Below, in pieces: positions 40,502 to 49,631 of a stretch of DNA of 63,126 bases; position 1 is the stretch's first letter; every line of letters begins with the position of its first letter. This DNA comes from an uncultured Prevotella sp. (lineage in GTDB: Bacteria; Bacteroidota; Bacteroidia; Bacteroidales; Bacteroidaceae). The translations under genes were made by a program, and so were the position numbers. The notes below the pieces were generated by a model, which worked only from the letters and a program-made list of their open reading frames with translations, did not search any database and had not been told where the DNA came from. The stretch covers positions 1 to 63,126 of the forward strand of contig ONBG01000015.1 in assembly GCA_900316015.1 (NCBI GenBank), in the 5' to 3' direction.

Positions 40502-41770
40502 ATGCTATACTACTTGTTTAGAGCACTTGAACAATATGGAATCTCTGGATCCAGGATGTGGGGATACATTTCCTTCCGTGCCTTATTGGCACTCATCCTT
40601 TCTTTGGTGATCTCGGCATGGTTCGGTGAGAAATTCATAAAATATCTGAAAAGCAAGCAGATCACGGAGACACAGCGGGATGCTTCCATCGATCCTTTTG
40701 GGGTACAGAAAATAGGCGTTCCTTCCATGGGAGGCGTGATCATCATCGTTGCCATCCTGATTCCAGTCTTACTTTTAGGACGTCTGCGCAATATCTATTT
40801 GCTTCTGATGATCATCACCACAGTATGGCTCGGATTCCTCGGTGGAATGGATGACTTCATCAAGATCTTCCATCGCAACAAGGAAGGTCTGAAAGGAAAA
40901 TACAAGATCATTGGGCAAGTCGGCATCGGACTTATCGTGGGACTGGTCCTATGGGCATCACCAGATGTAAAAATAAACGAGAACTTAGCCATTGAACGCC
41001 AAGGTCAGGAAATGGTGGTCAAACATCGGTCAGAAGCCAGAAAATCCTTAAAGACGACCATTCCCTTTGTCAAAGGACATAATCTTGATTATTCAAGGAT
41101 TATGGGCTTCTGTGGGAAATACAAGACTGCCGCTGGATGGATACTGTTTGTCATCATGACCATCCTGGTCGTGACTGCTGTCAGCAATGGCGCAAACCTC
41201 AACGATGGGATGGATGGAATGTGTGCGGGAAACTCTGCCATCATCGGGGTAGCCTTAGGTATTCTGGCATACGTCAGTTCCCACATTCAATTCGCAGCTT
41301 ACCTGAACATCATGTATATTCCTGGGTCGCAGGAATTAGTGGTATTCTTCTGCGCATTTATCGGGGCTCTCATCGGTTTCCTGTGGTATAATGCCTATCC
41401 CGCACAGGTTTTTATGGGAGATACAGGCTCCCTCACGATCGGAGGAATCATCGGCGTGGGAGCGATCATCATACACAAAGAATTATTGCTGCCGATCCTC
41501 TGCGGGATCTTTTTCGTTGAAAGCTTGAGCGTGATCATGCAAGTTTGGTACTATAAGATGGGGAAACGAAAGGGAATCAAACAGCGCATCTTCAAGCGAA
41601 CACCTATCCATGATGCTTTCCGCACACAAGATTCACAATTAGATCCTGAGTGCAAGTACCTGATGAAGTCGCCACGCTCACCGAAGCATGAGGCAAAGAT
41701 CACTGTACGCTTCTGGATTATGACCATTATCTTGGCAGCATTAACCATCATCACTTTGAAAATAAGGTAA
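40502..41770 (+). CDS. mraY: Phospho-N-acetylmuramoyl-pentapeptide-transferase
   Basis: MraY transfers phospho-MurNAc-pentapeptide to undecaprenyl phosphate, making lipid I at the inner membrane. The 422-residue polytopic protein shows the cytoplasmic-loop motifs GVPSMGGVIII, GFLGGMDDFIKI (the Asp-Asp pair that binds magnesium), SNGANLNDGMDGMCAG, and YPAQVFMGDTGSLTIGG. Compared with the E. coli enzyme (360 residues) it carries an insertion of some 60 residues after the fourth helix (about 160-215), as is usual in Bacteroidota. It follows murE by 33 nt. Confidence 0.97.
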   Translation: MLYYLFRALEQYGISGSRMWGYISFRALLALILSLVISAWFGEKFIKYLKSKQITETQRDASIDPFGVQKIGVPSMGGVIIIVAILIPVLLLGRLRNIYLLLMIITTVWLGFLGGMDDFIKIFHRNKEGLKGKYKIIGQVGIGLIVGLVLWASPDVKINENLAIERQGQEMVVKHRSEARKSLKTTIPFVKGHNLDYSRIMGFCGKYKTAAGWILFVIMTILVVTAVSNGANLNDGMDGMCAGNSAIIGVALGILAYVSSHIQFAAYLNIMYIPGSQELVVFFCAFIGALIGFLWYNAYPAQVFMGDTGSLTIGGIIGVGAIIIHKELLLPILCGIFFVESLSVIMQVWYYKMGKRKGIKQRIFKRTPIHDAFRTQDSQLDPECKYLMKSPRSPKHEAKITVRFWIMTIILAALTIITLKIR

Positions 41771-41785
41771 AGGAGAGGAAAGAAA

Positions 41786-43117
41786 ATGAAAAGAATCGTA
41801 GTATTAGGAGCCGGAGAAAGTGGAGCCGGAGCAGCCATATTGGCAAAGAAAGAGGGATTTGACGTATTCGTTTCAGATACATCCAATATCAAGGATAAAT
41901 ACAAAAAGATGCTCGATGACCATCACATTGAATGGGAAGAGGGACATCACACGGAAGAAAAAATCCTAAATGCCGACGAGATCATTAAGAGCCCCGGTAT
42001 CCCCAAGGAAGCTCCTATAATCCAAAAATTAGTTGCACAGGGTACCCATATCATCAGCGAGATCGAATTCGCTGGCAGATATACCCATTCCAAGATGATC
42101 TGTATCACTGGCAGTAATGGCAAGACAACAACGACATCGCTGATATACCATATCTTTAAGGCAGCCGGCTATGACGCAGGATTAGCAGGAAATATCGGCA
42201 GAAGCCTTGCCCTGCAAGTAGCGGAGGATCCACATGAACACTATATCATTGAGCTCAGCAGTTTCCAATTAGACAATATGTATGACTTTCGCGCCAACAT
42301 TGCCATTCTCCTCAATATCACGCCCGATCATCTCGACAGATATGACTTCAAGTTTGAAAACTATGCAGCTGCGAAGATGCGCATTACACAGAACCAGACT
42401 GCTGAGGACTCTTTCATCTACTGGAACGATGACCCTGTTATTAAAAAGGAACTGGAGAAATACGACATCAAGGCTATCCAATATCCGTTCTCAGAATTGA
42501 AGGAGAAAGGGAGTATTGGCTACATTGAAGAGGGACAGTATAAGTTAGAGAAGCCCACCCCCTTCAATATGGAGCAGGAGGAACTGAGCCTTACTGGGAA
42601 GCATAACATCTACAATTCCTTGGCAGCAGGTCTTGCCACGATCATTGCTGGCATTAAGAAAGACATTATCCGCAAGAGTCTCAGCGACTTCCCTGGGGTT
42701 GAACACAGACTGGAAAAGGTTTGTAAGGTTCGTGGAGTACAATACATCAATGACTCGAAGGCTACAAATGTCGATGCTTGCTGGTATGCATTAGAAAGTA
42801 TGAAGACTCCCACTATCCTGATCTTAGGTGGTAAGGACAAAGGAAACGACTATAACGAAATCAAGGATATGGTCAAGGAGAAATGTGTAGGACTGGTTTA
42901 TTTGGGCGCAGACAACACGAAACTTCATAACTTTTTCGACGGAATGGGCATCCCCGTGAGGGACACCCATAGCATGAAAGACTGCGTGGCAGCATGCTAT
43001 GAAATGGCAAAGCCTGGAGACACTGTCCTATTAAGTCCTTGCTGTGCCAGCTTCGACCTCTTCAAGAACATGGAAGATCGCGGCACACAGTTTAAGGAGC
43101 AAGTCCGAAACTTGTAA
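41786..43117 (+). CDS. murD: UDP-MurNAc-L-alanine--D-glutamate ligase
   Basis: MurD adds D-glutamate to UDP-MurNAc-L-Ala. The 443-residue protein has an N-terminal Rossmann-type domain (RIVVLGAGESGAGAAILA), IIKSPGIPKEAP, the ATP loop ITGSNGKTTTTSLIYHI, GNIGRSLA, ELSSFQLD, NITPDHLDRYD, and the C-domain motifs YINDSKATNVDACWYAL and LILGGKDKGNDY, ending in LSPCCASFDLFKNMEDRG. It follows mraY by 15 nt. Confidence 0.97.
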   Translation: MKRIVVLGAGESGAGAAILAKKEGFDVFVSDTSNIKDKYKKMLDDHHIEWEEGHHTEEKILNADEIIKSPGIPKEAPIIQKLVAQGTHIISEIEFAGRYTHSKMICITGSNGKTTTTSLIYHIFKAAGYDAGLAGNIGRSLALQVAEDPHEHYIIELSSFQLDNMYDFRANIAILLNITPDHLDRYDFKFENYAAAKMRITQNQTAEDSFIYWNDDPVIKKELEKYDIKAIQYPFSELKEKGSIGYIEEGQYKLEKPTPFNMEQEELSLTGKHNIYNSLAAGLATIIAGIKKDIIRKSLSDFPGVEHRLEKVCKVRGVQYINDSKATNVDACWYALESMKTPTILILGGKDKGNDYNEIKDMVKEKCVGLVYLGADNTKLHNFFDGMGIPVRDTHSMKDCVAACYEMAKPGDTVLLSPCCASFDLFKNMEDRGTQFKEQVRNL

Positions 43118-43145
43118 ACATCATGAGGGATAAATCATTAAAATC

Positions 43146-44417
43146 ATGATCAATAAGACCTTAGGAAATATATTCAAAGGTGATAAGGTGATATGGATGG
43201 TGTTTTTCTTCCTTTGCCTGATCAGTGTCGTTGAGGTATTCTCTGCCTCATCGGAACTGACTTACAAGGGAGGGAATTACTGGGCACCAGCCTTAAAGCA
43301 CATCGGTACCCTCATCTTCGGAATCTTCTGCATGGTGGTTACCGTGAACATCCCATGCCGGTTCTTCAAGATCGTTACGCCTTTTTTGTTGATCATCTCT
43401 GTCGTTACTTTACTATGGGTCGACTTCAACGGTCAGTCTACCAACGATGCGCAACGCTGGATCAAGGTTCTCTGGATACAGTTCCAACCCTCTGAGATAG
43501 CAAAGGGGGCGATGGTCCTTGCAACGGCCCAGATCTTAAGTGCTATGCAGACTGACCATGGCGCAGACAGGAATGCCTTCAAATATATCCTGGTTGTCTG
43601 CGCGCTCATCATTCCCTTGATCATGAAGGAAAATTTGTCCACTGCAGCCCTACTCTGCGTGGTCATCTTCATGATGATGATCTTAGGGAGAGTACCGGCC
43701 AGACAATTAGGGAAGCTGTTGGGCGTGATCGCACTATTGGGCGTAATCGTATTTTCCTTGATCATGGCTGTTGGACATGACTACACGAAAGAGGACAAAA
43801 AGGAAAATCTGACAGAGCAAATCAACCATAAAGAAGAAGAGAGCGGAATACAGGGAAAGCTCTTCCACCGTGCAGACACCTGGCGTTCCCGCATCGACAA
43901 GTTCTTTGATGGAAATGAAGTCCCGCCTGAGCAAGTTGATCTGGACAAGGATGCGCAGACCGCTCATGCTAACATTGCCATTGCATCGTGCAATATTATC
44001 GGCAAAGGACCAGGGAACTCAGTAGAGAGAGATTTCCTCTCTCAAGCTTTTTCTGACTTTATCTATGCCATTATCATTGAGGAAACCGGCATCGAAGGGG
44101 CTATCTTTGTTGCGATGCTCTATATTATCTTGCTTTTCCGAACAGGAAGAATCGCCAACAGATGCGCTCATACTTTCCCTGCTTTCCTAGCTATGGGACT
44201 ATCACTGCTTTTGGTAACACAAGCATTATTCAACATGTGCGTAGCCGTCGGCTTGGCTCCAGTAACAGGTCAGCCACTGCCTCTCATCAGCAAGGGAGGA
44301 ACATCTACCCTGATTAACTGCATCTATGTTGGGGTAATTCTCAGCATTAGCAAATCTGCTGCAAAAAAAGATTCCACAGCGGAGAATTTGCCCGAGCAAG
44401 TAGTAGATGCTGCCTGA
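43146..44417 (+). CDS. ftsW: Septal peptidoglycan polymerase FtsW
   Basis: FtsW is a SEDS-family glycosyltransferase that polymerises lipid II at the septum. The 423-residue protein has about ten transmembrane segments and the SEDS landmarks WIKVLWIQFQPSEIAKGAMV, a long periplasmic loop (about 215-275, here rich in charge) with the HADTWRSRIDKF segment, the catalytic-region Asp in LSQAFSDFIYAIIIEETG, and the terminal GLAPVTGQPLPLISKGGTSTLINC. It is downstream of murD by 28 nt and shares the cluster with its partner transpeptidase. Confidence 0.95.
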   Translation: MINKTLGNIFKGDKVIWMVFFFLCLISVVEVFSASSELTYKGGNYWAPALKHIGTLIFGIFCMVVTVNIPCRFFKIVTPFLLIISVVTLLWVDFNGQSTNDAQRWIKVLWIQFQPSEIAKGAMVLATAQILSAMQTDHGADRNAFKYILVVCALIIPLIMKENLSTAALLCVVIFMMMILGRVPARQLGKLLGVIALLGVIVFSLIMAVGHDYTKEDKKENLTEQINHKEEESGIQGKLFHRADTWRSRIDKFFDGNEVPPEQVDLDKDAQTAHANIAIASCNIIGKGPGNSVERDFLSQAFSDFIYAIIIEETGIEGAIFVAMLYIILLFRTGRIANRCAHTFPAFLAMGLSLLLVTQALFNMCVAVGLAPVTGQPLPLISKGGTSTLINCIYVGVILSISKSAAKKDSTAENLPEQVVDAA

Positions 44418-44462
44418 TAAAATAAAAGTTGCAGAAAATGATTAAATCAGAAATATTTTGAT

Positions 44463-44470
44463 TACTTTTG
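44463..44470 (+). promoter_or_regulatory. Possible internal promoter before murG
   Basis: TACTTTTG lies in the 88-bp ftsW-murG gap, the widest gap inside the cluster, 35 nt before murG. There is no good -33 box, so the call is tentative. Confidence 0.45.
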
Positions 44471-44505
44471 CAATATCGAGTAGGAACATATAGAAAAAAA
44501 GATAA

Positions 44506-45636
44506 ATGGACCAGGAAATAAGAATCATCATCAGTGGCGGTGGCACCGGAGGGCATATCTTTCCTGCAGTGTCGATTGCGAATGCCATCAAAGCCAAATG
44601 TCCCAAAGCAAAGATCCTGTTCATTGGTGCTTTAGGACGAATGGAAATGCAACGGGTACCAGCTGCAGGATACGAAATCAAAGGACTTCCCGTGAGGGGA
44701 TTGCTGCGTCCCATCTGGTCACCGAAGAACATCTCTGTGATTCTTGACTTCCTGAAAAGTAAGCGGATGGCAAGAAAGATCATCAGGGAGTTTAAGCCTC
44801 AGGTCGCAGTCGGTGTCGGAGGCTACGCCAGTGGTGCAGCCTTGGATGCGGCCTACGGGATGGGCATACCTTGCCTCATCCAGGAACAGAACTCGTATGC
44901 AGGAAAGACCAACAAGATGTTAGCAAGGAAAGCCAGTAAGATCTGTGTCGCTTACGAAGGAATGGAGCGTTTCTTCCCTGCTGATAAGATCATGATGACC
45001 GGCAATCCTGTCCGCCAGAACATCCTCAATACACAAGTAACCCCGGAAGAAGCACGCCTGCAGTTCGGACTGGATCCTAACAAGAAAACCATCCTCCTCG
45101 TTGGGGGTAGCTTGGGGGCACGTACCATCAATGAAAGTGTCTTACAGCATATAGACTTGGTCAAGGACAGCAATGTCCAATTCATATGGCAAACAGGTAA
45201 ATACTACCACCAAGAAATCTTGGAACGCATGAAGGACCATCAGGAACTGCCCATGCTGAAAATACTGGACTTTATCAGTGATATGGGTGCAGCTTATCAG
45301 GCGGCCGACTTAGTCATCAGCCGTGCAGGGGCAAGCTCTATCTCGGAGTTCTGTCTCATCGGAAAGCCTGTGATCCTTGTGCCAAGCCCGAATGTGGCAG
45401 AGGATCATCAGACAAAGAATGCCATGGCATTGGTCAACAAAGATGCTGCCATCTACGTCAAAGACGCAGATGCGCCTGACGTACTGTTGGAAATTGCCAT
45501 CAAGACCGTACAGGATGATAAAAAACTTGCTTCATTAAGTGAAAATATAAAGAAATTAGGATTAAAGAACTCGGCAGATGTCATTGCCGGGGAAGTGATA
45601 AAACTCGCACAAAAGAATGGAACTGAAAGATATTAA
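44506..45636 (+). CDS. murG: UDP-GlcNAc--lipid I N-acetylglucosaminyltransferase
   Basis: MurG converts lipid I to lipid II at the cytoplasmic face of the inner membrane. The 376-residue GT-B enzyme shows the N-terminal glycine-rich IISGGGTGGHIFPAVSIA, AVGVGGYASGAALDAA, IQEQNSYAGKTNKMLA, the inter-domain GGSLGARTINESV, and the UDP-GlcNAc site ADLVISRAGASSISEFCLIGKPVILVP. Its 3' end overlaps murC by 20 nt. Confidence 0.97.
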   Translation: MDQEIRIIISGGGTGGHIFPAVSIANAIKAKCPKAKILFIGALGRMEMQRVPAAGYEIKGLPVRGLLRPIWSPKNISVILDFLKSKRMARKIIREFKPQVAVGVGGYASGAALDAAYGMGIPCLIQEQNSYAGKTNKMLARKASKICVAYEGMERFFPADKIMMTGNPVRQNILNTQVTPEEARLQFGLDPNKKTILLVGGSLGARTINESVLQHIDLVKDSNVQFIWQTGKYYHQEILERMKDHQELPMLKILDFISDMGAAYQAADLVISRAGASSISEFCLIGKPVILVPSPNVAEDHQTKNAMALVNKDAAIYVKDADAPDVLLEIAIKTVQDDKKLASLSENIKKLGLKNSADVIAGEVIKLAQKNGTERY

Positions 45637-46999
45637 GGCAGTATACTTTATTGGCGCTGGGGGCATCGGAATGAGCGCCATCGCCAGATACTTCATCAAC
45701 AAGGGCTTAGTAGTAGCCGGATATGACAAGACTCCTTCCGACCTGACCCGTCAGTTGGAGAAGGAAGGCATGCTCATACACTATGAAGAGAATATCGAGG
45801 AAATACCGCATGCCTGCAGGGACCCCAAGTCATGTCTTGTCGTCTATACTCCCGCCATCCCAACAACACACCAAGAATTGCAATATTTCAGGGATGGAGG
45901 CTTCGAAGTGATGAAACGCGCTCAGGTATTGGGCATCCTTACCCGTACCCACAAAGGACTGTGCGTAGCTGGCACACATGGAAAAACAACGACATCGACG
46001 ATGTGCGCACATATCATGCACCAAAGCCATGTGGACTGCAACGCGTTCTTGGGAGGTATCTCCAAGAACTATGGTACCAACTACATTCTTTCCGACCACA
46101 GTGATTATGTGGTGATTGAAGCGGATGAATTCGACCGCAGCTTCCATTGGCTTCGCCCGTGGATGAGCGTTATCACGGCCACTGACCCCGACCACTTGGA
46201 TATCTATGGCACAAAAGAAGCCTATCTGGAAAGCTTCCGACACTATTCGGAGCTGATTCAGCCAGGCGGTGCCCTGATCATACATACGAACCTGGAGATG
46301 CAACCCCATGTCCAGGAAGGGGTCAAGACCTATACCTACAGCCGGGACAAAGGGGATTTCCATGCTGAGAACATCCAAATAGAGAATGGGGAGATCACTT
46401 TCGACTTCGTCTCTCCCATTGAGAACATCCCTGGCATACAATTAGGACAACCTATTCCCATTAACATTGAGAACGGGGTTGCTGCAATGGCACTGGCACA
46501 ATTGAACGGATGCACTTCCGAAGAGATCAAATATGGAATGAAGACATACCATGGAGTAGACAGGCGGTTTGACTTCAAGATCAAGAATGACAAGATCGTC
46601 TTTCTCTCTGATTATGCCCATCACCCCAAAGAGATCTATCAAAGTGCCAAGAGCATCCGTGAGTTGTATAAGGACCGCAAGATCACTGCGATCTTCCAAC
46701 CTCACCTGTATACAAGGACGAGAGACTTCTACAAGGACTTTGCAGATGCCTTAAGCCAGTTGGACGAGGTAATTCTCTGCGATATCTATCCAGCCCGCGA
46801 ACAACCGATCCCTGGAGTCACGAGCAAGCTCATCTATGACAACCTAAAGCCAAATGTCAAGAAAAGCATGATCCATAAGGAGGATGTGCTGGACCTGGTG
46901 AGGAACAGGGATTTTGACGTACTGATCGTTTTGGGCGCAGGCGATTTGGATAACTACGTTCCTCAGATCACCAAGATCTTGGAGGCTAAGTACAAATAA
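45617..46999 (+). CDS. murC: UDP-MurNAc--L-alanine ligase
   Basis: MurC adds the first stem residue, L-alanine. The 460-residue protein shows YFIGAGGIGMSAIARYFI, the ATP loop VAGTHGKTTTSTMCAHIM, NAFLGGISKNYGTN, the EADEFDRSFHWL and TDPDHLDIYG blocks, and the C-domain DYAHHPKEI, FQPHLYTRTRDF and IYPAREQPIPGVTS. The start inside the end of murG is supported by the fit of MELKDIKAVYFIGAGG to family N-termini. It precedes ftsQ by 22 nt. Confidence 0.97.
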   Translation: MELKDIKAVYFIGAGGIGMSAIARYFINKGLVVAGYDKTPSDLTRQLEKEGMLIHYEENIEEIPHACRDPKSCLVVYTPAIPTTHQELQYFRDGGFEVMKRAQVLGILTRTHKGLCVAGTHGKTTTSTMCAHIMHQSHVDCNAFLGGISKNYGTNYILSDHSDYVVIEADEFDRSFHWLRPWMSVITATDPDHLDIYGTKEAYLESFRHYSELIQPGGALIIHTNLEMQPHVQEGVKTYTYSRDKGDFHAENIQIENGEITFDFVSPIENIPGIQLGQPIPINIENGVAAMALAQLNGCTSEEIKYGMKTYHGVDRRFDFKIKNDKIVFLSDYAHHPKEIYQSAKSIRELYKDRKITAIFQPHLYTRTRDFYKDFADALSQLDEVILCDIYPAREQPIPGVTSKLIYDNLKPNVKKSMIHKEDVLDLVRNRDFDVLIVLGAGDLDNYVPQITKILEAKYK

Positions 47000-47021
47000 G
47001 ACATCGCTGAAGGACGGTTCT

Positions 47022-48137
47022 ATGAGCGCAAACTGGAAAAAGACCATGACGGTCGTACTGGACGTGGTACTTGCAGGGTACTTAGTAGTGGCTTTCACGG
47101 CTTTTAACAAGCCTGATGAGACCGCGAAGGTCTGCACGAAAGTGAGTATCAATATCCAGGATGAGACGACAAATGGCTTTATCAGTGCCGAAGAGATCAA
47201 GAACAGGTTGACAAGAGTTCGGCTCTATCCGCTGGGGAAACCGATGAGCAGCATTGACGCTCGCAGCATCGAGGAGACGCTGAAAATCAGTCCATTCGTA
47301 CAGACTGCTGAGTGCTATAAGACACAAGACGGGCATATCTGCATCACCATTACACAAAGGATGCCTATCGTAAGGATCAAGGCGAACAATGGGGACGACT
47401 ATTATATCGACGATAACGACCATATCATGCCGAATTCCCATTACACTTCCGACATGATTATCGCAACGGGGCATATCAACAAATGGTTCGCCCAAAATTA
47501 CATCTATTTCCTGAGCAAGGCTCTGATGGGGAACGACTTATGGAAAAACTTGGTGGAACAGATCAATGTCTTGCAGGACAAAAGCATAGAACTGGTACCA
47601 CGGGTGGGAAACCATATCATCTGCCTCGGTCCACTGCCCGAGAGTAAATACAGAAGTGAAAGGGAACAGATGATCAATGCGTTCACTCAGAAGAAGATGG
47701 ACCGCTTAGAGAAATTCTATAAATACGGGCTCTCACAAGCTGGATGGAATAAATATTCTTATATCGACTTGGAGTTTGACAACCAGATCATCTGCACGAA
47801 GAGCGAAGAATGCTTGGCAGAAGAGGGAAAGGAGGAGGCTGCCAATTCAACCCGCGAAGAAGATGAGATGGCAAGCGATGGACTGCAAGGGGACCAAAAG
47901 AAAGAACCAGCCGGACAAGTCGCATCTTCTACGACAGAGAAGGTGACGCCACAGAAAGTCGCAGAAGCACGCCAGGAGAAGTCCCATGATACTTCCACAA
48001 AAGAAGGGAAGACAACGTACAAGGGCAGCAAAAACGCCAAAAAGGATGCGAAGACGGAGAAAGCCAACACATGGCAAGCAGGACAGAAGGATACAAAGAA
48101 GACCGACTCCGCAAAAGACAACAAGAAAAAGAAATGA
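47022..48137 (+). CDS. ftsQ: FtsQ-like cell division protein with Lys-rich C-terminal tail
   Basis: FtsQ is a bitopic divisome scaffold. The 371-residue protein has a short cytoplasmic N-terminus, one transmembrane helix (VVLDVVLAGYLVVAFTAF, about 11-28), a POTRA-like region (about 45-115, including YPLGKPMSSIDARSIEETLKISPFVQTAECY) and a beta domain to about 260. From about residue 265 to the end is a low-complexity tail rich in Lys, Glu, Ser and Thr, absent from proteobacterial FtsQ; it would lie in the periplasm. The call depends on topology and position between murC and ftsA. Confidence 0.87.
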   Translation: MSANWKKTMTVVLDVVLAGYLVVAFTAFNKPDETAKVCTKVSINIQDETTNGFISAEEIKNRLTRVRLYPLGKPMSSIDARSIEETLKISPFVQTAECYKTQDGHICITITQRMPIVRIKANNGDDYYIDDNDHIMPNSHYTSDMIIATGHINKWFAQNYIYFLSKALMGNDLWKNLVEQINVLQDKSIELVPRVGNHIICLGPLPESKYRSEREQMINAFTQKKMDRLEKFYKYGLSQAGWNKYSYIDLEFDNQIICTKSEECLAEEGKEEAANSTREEDEMASDGLQGDQKKEPAGQVASSTTEKVTPQKVAEARQEKSHDTSTKEGKTTYKGSKNAKKDAKTEKANTWQAGQKDTKKTDSAKDNKKKK

Positions 48138-48157
48138 TTTGATAATAAAATAAACGT

Positions 48158-49606
48158 ATGGCAAAGGAATTTATCGTAGCAATAGAGCTCGGTTCATCAA
48201 AGATAACCGGCATCGCAGGGAAGAAGAACCCGGATGGCAGCATCATGGTGCTTGCTGTCGCCAAGGAGGATTCCACCTCATGCATACGCAAAGGCGTGGT
48301 GTACAACATCGACAAGACTGTACAGTGCCTAACGAATATTGTCAAGAAGTTAGAGACAATATTGAAGACGAAGATTGCACATGTCTACGTAGGAGTAGGC
48401 GGGCAGTCTATACGAAGCATCAGAAATGTCATCGTTAAAGAATTGCCCGAGGAAACCATTGTCACGCAAGACGTAATCAATGAGCTGATGGATGCCAATC
48501 GGAATATGAAATATCCCGAACAGGAAATATTGGATGCAGTGACCCAGGAATACAAGGTTGACAACCAGTTCCAAATCGATCCTGTGGGGATCCCATGCAC
48601 CCGGCTCGAAGGTAACTTCCTGAATATCCTATGGAGGAATACGTTCTACCGCAATCTAAACGACTGTTTTACCAAAGCGGGCATCGCCATCGCTGAAATG
48701 TACCTGGCTCCACTTGCCTTGGCAGACAGCATCTTGAGCGAGACAGAAAAGCGCAGTGGATGCCTTCTCGTCGACTTAGGGGCTGAAACGACTACGGTTT
48801 CGATTTATTATAAGAATATCCTACGCCATCTCTCTGTCATCCCTTTAGGAAGCAACAATATCACAAAGGATATTGCATCCCAGCAAATCGAGGAACAAGA
48901 CGCGGAAAAGATGAAGCTCAAATATGGCAGTGCATATACAGATAATAATGACATCGACAACACGTTGACCTACCCTATCGACCAAGAACGCCATCTCGAT
49001 TGCCGTAAATTCGTTGAGATCGTAGAGGCAAGGGTCAGCGAAATCATCGAAAACGTATGGTTCCAGGTCCCAAATGACTTCACTGATAAGCTAATGGGGG
49101 GAATCATCCTCACAGGTGGCGGTTCCAATATGAAGAATATCGAGCAGGCTTTCCGTAACCATACCCATATCCAGAAGATCAGGATCGCTCATTTTGTCTC
49201 ACAGGTAATCAACTCTAATAACCCTGATATCAATGCCAAAGACGGGACAATGAACACGGTTTTAGGGCTCTTAGCGAAGGGAGACATGAACTGTGCAGGA
49301 GAGGAAATCACGAACGACCTGTTCGGACAAAGCGGCGGGAAGACCGTTACGACCGCTGATCTGCACAAAAACCCACGATCCTTGAATGAAACCAGCGGAA
49401 GGGGTGTCGTCCAGACCGAAGCCGAAAAGCAAATGGCAGAGGAAGAGGCAAGGAAGAAGAAAGAGGAAGAAGAGGAAAAGGCACGCCGCGAAGCAGAACA
49501 AAAGGCCAAGGAGGAGGAAGAGCGGAAGAAAGAAAAAAGCTTCTGGCACAAGACCTTTAAGGGGCTCAAGGACTTCGGGAAGAAAATGATCCAAGAAGAG
49601 GAATAA
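48158..49606 (+). CDS. ftsA: Cell division protein FtsA
   Basis: FtsA is the actin-like protein that tethers FtsZ to the membrane. The 482-residue protein shows the phosphate-1 motif VAIELGSSKITGI, the SHS2/1C insert (about 85-165), the LLVDLGAETTTVSIY phosphate-2 segment and GGIILTGGGSNMKNI. After the actin core (about residue 400) comes a highly charged Glu/Lys/Arg helix and then an amphipathic end, FWHKTFKGLKDFGKKMI, which would be the membrane-targeting sequence. The charged spacer is longer than in E. coli FtsA (420 residues). It lies 25 nt upstream of ftsZ. Confidence 0.96.
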   Translation: MAKEFIVAIELGSSKITGIAGKKNPDGSIMVLAVAKEDSTSCIRKGVVYNIDKTVQCLTNIVKKLETILKTKIAHVYVGVGGQSIRSIRNVIVKELPEETIVTQDVINELMDANRNMKYPEQEILDAVTQEYKVDNQFQIDPVGIPCTRLEGNFLNILWRNTFYRNLNDCFTKAGIAIAEMYLAPLALADSILSETEKRSGCLLVDLGAETTTVSIYYKNILRHLSVIPLGSNNITKDIASQQIEEQDAEKMKLKYGSAYTDNNDIDNTLTYPIDQERHLDCRKFVEIVEARVSEIIENVWFQVPNDFTDKLMGGIILTGGGSNMKNIEQAFRNHTHIQKIRIAHFVSQVINSNNPDINAKDGTMNTVLGLLAKGDMNCAGEEITNDLFGQSGGKTVTTADLHKNPRSLNETSGRGVVQTEAEKQMAEEEARKKKEEEEEKARREAEQKAKEEEERKKEKSFWHKTFKGLKDFGKKMIQEEE

Positions 49607-49631
49607 GACAAATACTAATCATGAAGGAACT

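Noticed and set aside
45830-46441. A 203-codon minus-strand frame inside murC
   Set aside because: Antisense to murC, which is conserved throughout.
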